From assembly GCA_015179025.1 (NCBI GenBank), contig WHUX01000040.1, positions 310,001 to 374,000 on the forward strand: 64,000 nucleotides of DNA, read 5' to 3'. Made by a program: the position numbers and the translations under genes. Below, one piece after another: positions 59,667-64,000 of the stretch (the stretch's first letter is position 1; the number at the start of each line of letters is the position of its first letter). The notes under the pieces were generated by a model. It saw only the letters and a program-made list of their open reading frames with translations, was not told where the DNA came from and did no database searches. Source of the stretch: Terfezia claveryi. Taxonomy: Eukaryota; Ascomycota; Pezizomycetes; Pezizales; Pezizaceae.

Positions 59667-61436
59667 GCTGCATCCGGACGTATGAGTGAATTTCCCCTTT
59701 ATCGGATAGCCAATGATTATACGACTGGGTGTTCTATGCCTACATATATGTTAGGATGTCACCTGTAAATCACTCTTCATTGTATTGCACTTACCTGCGT
59801 ATTCACTCGCCTTCGCGACAATGTCCCGCGGAGTCCAACATACCGATAGCCTTTAATAAAGTGGTTGAGCATTGCAGACGAAGCGAGCAGAAACGAGACT
59901 GGAGAGAGAGTACGTAGACAGGATCACTGGGATGGGAGAGAATGTATGTAGACAGGATCACTGGGAGAGAATGAAAAGCAGTAAAAAAGGAAGGATGGAG
60001 GGTTTATAAAGGCATTTGCTATAAGGTGTTTGCTATAAAGGTGTTTGCATCGGCTGCCAAGCACTAAGTAAACCAAGCCTGACAGGTTACATAAGCATGT
60101 GAGTCCTACGTGGGAAAAAATTCACACACTTTCGTTTCGGAAAAACGAAAAACGAGTGATTTTTCGAATGCCAAGATATACGAAATATACGGCATATAAA
60201 ATTAACTTTGAATACCCCTATTGACTAGTCTGGTTACAGACTACCTATTGACTGTACGTAGGTACTTACCAAATGAAGTTTATTTCCTTTTTCTCATATA
60301 AAACAAAGGTATGTACATATGTACTGTACTTTCCATTCGGGAATCGTTGAATATGAGATAATCTATGCACCACTTGATGCACTGCTTTGCTTTTCACTCT
60401 GAGGACTCTGTATCTGCGATGGGTGATTGTTTTTATACTGTACTACATAAGTAGTTCAGGATATATTAACTAAAAAGTGGAGTTCTACGGTTATTCTCAA
60501 GCAAAAAAACTTAAGGCTGAGGTGATAAAGTATCAAAAAACGGTTATAAACCCACAAAGTCCTACAACTTTTTCGATATGGTATGCAAAGTAGGGTCACT
60601 TTAGAGGGCTTAATTCTTAGAACCGAATTCAGAGAAATTATAGACTTTGGAAATAGATAAAACTCGCAACCGTGAATTCGAAGCAAGACCCTGTTACAAA
60701 AACCCCGACACACAATATAAAGCCGCTGAATGTTGTTAGGTACAATTGCATACCTTACTCTTCTCCACTTGGTGGTACTCTCTCTGACTGGAGATCAATT
60801 CTCAGATCCACAAGATAGAAAGGTCGGTTGCTCATAAGTCTACTACTATTACGCGTTGTAAATGCACCTGCTTGGGAGAATTGGTTCTGTATGTCTTCTA
60901 GTTTCCGTAAGGTTTCTTACATCCACTATCTAGCAAGAACTCAAAAGTCCTGGAATTGGTAGCAGCATGATCTAACGGGCTCTGTACACAAGTGAGAGTC
61001 AGATATTCGTATCGTAAGCAGTGACAACAATCCTACTTTGATAGTACTGCTCAATTTGTAGAAGGAATATAAATAGAGTTAGTCAGTCTTAACCAGAATG
61101 GATTGTCACTGCTAAAAACTTAGTAGGTTGAGTAATACTTTCCAGTGGCCGGCCAAATGTACCCCTGCCTGAACGGAATTAAGGCTCATGTCAACCATTC
61201 GCTGCAGATGTACGTAAGGGGCTAAAGCTATTAGTTCATGCCATATCAGGAAGTGAGACGAATTACATTTCCTCCCATTGATTTAATTGTTCCAACTCTA
61301 TCCCTAATATTCACCAGTTCCTCTCAATCTCCTCCATCCCTCCGCACTCCCCTTTGATTGCAGCTACGGAACCCGAACGTTTGTTGGGCAGCTGCCCTGA
61401 GCGGGACCGGAGTTGTCAGTGTTGTCTGTCTCAAGG
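59667..61436. other. Gene-poor stretch
   Basis: Apart from the possible upstream exon noted above, no gene. A 34-bp phrase gtagacaggatcactggga occurs twice (about 59916-59970) and tttgctataa occurs twice near 60021-60040. Near 60693-60718 is a faint copy of the sequence flanking orphan gene B, which may be the trace of a lost fourth member. TAGTCTGGTT is at 60226-60235. Confidence 0.45.
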
Positions 61437-62139
61437 TTAGTATGTCGCCATATCGTACGGATGATGGAAAAAGAGAAGTATTTTACCTTCAGATTCATCA
61501 ATGACTTCTACTTGGAGTCCGAATATGCCTTTAGCCTCCATGCTTACACCCCTTATGCTACGACCTGGCATGACCTCATAGCACTCCGTGCTCATAATAG
61601 AACATTCTAAAATCGCGATTTGGGTCACACAAAATAGGTCAAGTTGATGCATTACAGCTTTAATGCTAGATGTTACCCTTGGCCACAACGGCGCCTCAAG
61701 TGTCTCCGCTAAAAGCATCCCGATGGGTTTTGGAGACTGCATTTCGCGTTATTACTCACGGTAGACGTATCGAATTGAGATCCACATACTTGTATAATTT
61801 ACCTTGCACTCTAACTTTTTGCGCCAGGTAAAGTGCGTGTTGGAGGCTGACAGGTACGGGATCCCCTGCCTCTTGAATTTTTCCCTGCACCCTTGTGATC
61901 TCTTTATCGAGTCCGCGTGTATCGCTGGTTTTATACCATGAGATTAGAATTGTACCGCGAGTAATCGTATTGACACAGAAGTTGGAACACCTACCCATAT
62001 GCTTCATCTTTACATAGCTTACGTAGTTCCTTGCACCTTGGGATACATTAATTTGGTTCATAAGTTGCAACCGCGGGGAGTAATCATATTTCAATATGCC
62101 GCAATTTCTCCTGAACAACCAGGGCTTCTTGGTCATCAC
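61437..62139 (-). other. Two adjoining unrecognised open frames, possible gene relic
   Basis: Minus-strand frames 62139-61756 (127 codons, MMTKKPWLFRRNCG, later VSLQHALYLAQKVRVQGKLY) and 61742-61437 (101 codons, MQSPKPIGMLLAETLEAPLW) follow each other by 14 bases in different frames. A GTGAGT sits exactly at the first stop, but no acceptor joins the two in frame at a credible distance. Codon use looks coding-like, especially in the second. They lie downstream of the Helitron relic on the same strand but I see no Helitron motif in them. Confidence 0.3.
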
Positions 62140-62563
62140 TAAGGATGATGTAAGATAAGCCAGAGGAGCAGACGTCTCTGAAGTAGGCCTCTAACTCTTG
62201 ATTTCGAGGTATTCCAGAATAGTAGTTGTCGCGGCGGTGGTAAAGTCGAGATCATTCAAGTCGGCTGCAGGGCCTGGGAGAAACGTAAGAAATAGCGGCA
62301 CCATACTGGCGGAGGACACTGTGATGGTGAAGTTTTGGTTAGCAGGAAGTTGAGGATAGGTTGTGTGAATGATATTTTTCATGGTCAGGTGTGAAGAGCG
62401 GTGTTGTTATCAACTTCACAAAGGGACCGGGGGGAGGTTGGTATTGTGCACAGTAAGGCTGTCTATATAGTCGACACCGGGGGGGAGCTTCGATCTGAAG
62501 CATAGGCCTGATATGGCAACGATACCTAGGAATATGGGAAACATCGTGCACCACGTCTCGGCA

Positions 62564-63262
62564 CTAACGATTGTGGTTGCAAAGATACCTCATCCAAGCC
62601 CTGAGACGGGGAATGTTGATTTCAAAATCCTTCAATATGTCTTGTTCCGGAGCGTTGTTGGTCGGCCCATCCCGTACATATAGAACCATGAGTAGAAGTT
62701 CATGTGGTAGGCGAGGGATGATATGGAAGACTTCCGTTGGATCCTGTGGGAAGTTGATGACCCCACCTTTGTATTGCCCAAAACCCCGAACCTTATATAC
62801 TCGGATTATCGAATGTACGAGAGCTAACATCATAGCCTCAATAGGTGTCGGCATCCCTAACCTATCCACTTCAGGTGATATTTGCGCGCTGGGACATGTC
62901 GTTTTTAGCTGAGAACTTATGGGTTCCCGACCAAGAAAGAGCAGACCGGTCGCATATCCTTATACCCCAATCTTTGTCCCAATTCCGGCCTCCTCATAAA
63001 CTGTACAGTCCCCCAATTGAAGATCTGCTATTGATTTGGCGAAATCCTCCAAAGTTCTCGTATACGAAGCGAATTCTCGTTGCCGGTGGGGACGAAGAGG
63101 GGGAGGAGGAGAAGCGCGGTGAGGAGGAGGGTAACGGTGGGTAGGATGAGAACGCAGGAGAGGTTCAAAACTTGAGGAAGTTTGCCGGCCGCGGGAAGGC
63201 GTTACTGATCTTGATCTTCGTATATTCCTTTCTGTTCGTCTCACTGACACATGGGATATCAT
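62564..63262 (-). mobile_element. Helitron-like relic (region before the Rep/helicase part)
   Basis: The minus-strand frame 62869-62564 reads PTPIEAMMLALVHSIIRVYK, VRGFGQYKGGVINFPQDPTE, VFHIIPRLPHELLLMVLYVR and RLRAWMRYLCNHNR. Fungal Helitron polyproteins have this order near their N-terminus (LT..EE.LIARVH..V.V.R..G.QY...GHV.NF..D...V...LP.LP..L...VL, later a WL..L..N motif; the DUF6570-type region). An upstream piece (63262-62960, DFAKSIADLQLGDC) is separated by a frame break, and the cysteine pairs usual there are lost. No Rep or helicase motif follows. Both Helitron ends are unidentified. Confidence 0.5.
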
Positions 63263-63664
63263 CTTTAGCTCTCAAGCTCTCCTCTCTCTCTTCCGCTGCA
63301 AAGCGCATAGTTAGACCAATATACTACATTTTTATATGGAGTCCTTACTGTCATCTTCACGTTTCTCTTGCTCCTACACGGATTGCATGTCTTACGCCGT
63401 TCTGATTTGATTGCTAGCGAGAAGAGGTGTAAAGTAATCAAGCAAGCTGCGCATCAACATACAGAACTGGGAGGTCACGTGCATCAGGTCACGCTATCTG
63501 ACAAGCTCAGAGTCAACCTATACGAAACAACAGTCACCTTCGAACCAGACTAACTTCGTTCCAATTTCAAGAAAATTGGCAATGGAAGTGAGTAGTCCGG
63601 CTAGCAGTAGGCCCTCGGTAGAGGGGAAGTGAGTAACTCCTGATATGCTATAGCGTAAACGATT

Positions 63665-63882
63665 TTGTGAACTGGAGACTACATCACTGAGAAAAGAGAA
63701 TTTGGCACTGCTCAGGCCACTTGGGATATGAAGAGGAACATAGGACAGAAAACAGGTGAATGAGCTCGATTCTGAGAATAAGGAAAACAGGTTACAAGTC
63801 AATGAAGTCAGTAGTAGTACAGCTTTGTTTGTCAAGGTGTACATACAATCTAGTCAGGCTCGACTGGCAGTGCTTATCGAGC
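63665..63882. repeat. Duplicated 3' flank of orphan family member C
   Basis: This stretch matches 57190-57512 beside member B in order and orientation (shared pieces CTCAGG-CACTTG, GAAGAGG, GAACATAGGA, AAGTCAGTA, AGCTCACCAGG), with small gaps. It shows that genes B and C were copied together with at least 200-300 bp of flank. Confidence 0.7.
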
Positions 63883-64000
63883 TCACCAGGAAATCTGCAT
63901 TGTAATAACGAACATCCAGTACTTATTACTTTCGTACCATTTAAATGAATCTTTATTCCAAGTTACATCAGGACTTCCATGAAGGTTTTGAGGAAACTTC
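63883..64000 (-). CDS. Orphan gene family, member C (3' end only, cut by window)
   Basis: Stop codon at 63885-63883; the frame runs off the right edge. The 38 visible codons end in NLHGSPDVTWNKDSFKWYES and VITMQISW, clearly matching the end of member B (MTWNEDSFRWSES ... AEISW). The frame is intact as far as it can be seen. Rest of the gene unknown. Confidence 0.65.
   Translation of the reverse strand, partial: KFPQNLHGSPDVTWNKDSFKWYESNKYWMFVITMQISW

Overview
The window looks like nuclear DNA from a filamentous ascomycete (Pezizomycotina). The evidence is short introns (about 42-117 nt) with GT-AG borders and CTAAC/CTGAC-type branch sites, fungal versions of conserved eukaryotic genes, pyrimidine-rich promoters and AT-rich decayed repeats between genes. 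A leotiomycete-like lineage is my guess only; no marker in the window fixes it.

Layout: 1-30 kb is the gene-bearing part. It holds ATG13 (autophagy kinase scaffold), a Pro/Glu/Ala-rich small protein, a divergent pair of a URN1-like WW/FF splicing-factor gene and the proteasome alpha gene PRE9, a 69-bp minisatellite, a possible 36-residue membrane peptide, a MAK5-type DEAD-box helicase, a large ankyrin/RCC1/BTB protein of IBtk type, and a PNPOx-like flavin-binding protein. Immediately behind the last gene (28 bp after its stop) is a short inverted-repeat element carrying the decayed core of an integrase. From 30 to 64 kb the DNA is gene-poor. It has two isolated single-exon genes (a fungal CxxC protein at 39.35 kb and a signal-peptide/Ser-Thr/one-TM protein at 53.2 kb), relics of pogo-like and Helitron-like elements, a MITE-like inverted repeat, long homopolymers, and from 55 kb a cluster of three same-strand members of an orphan gene family (the last cut by the window end) mixed with three minisatellites and a small coiled-coil gene.

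Functionally the conserved genes are unrelated housekeeping genes (autophagy, splicing, proteasome, ribosome biogenesis). Only URN1/PRE9 share a compact (240 bp) two-way promoter, which contains a TGAGTCA palindrome. ATG13 and MAK5 can be read through only if one base is added in G-rich tracts (one place in ATG13, two in MAK5), so either the sequence has undercalled homopolymers or both genes are damaged. Two short words (AACCAGACTA, at least 11 copies; TCAGGGTAA, at least 10 copies) recur through the non-coding DNA far above chance and are not explained by any named feature. No tRNA, rRNA or CRISPR array was seen.
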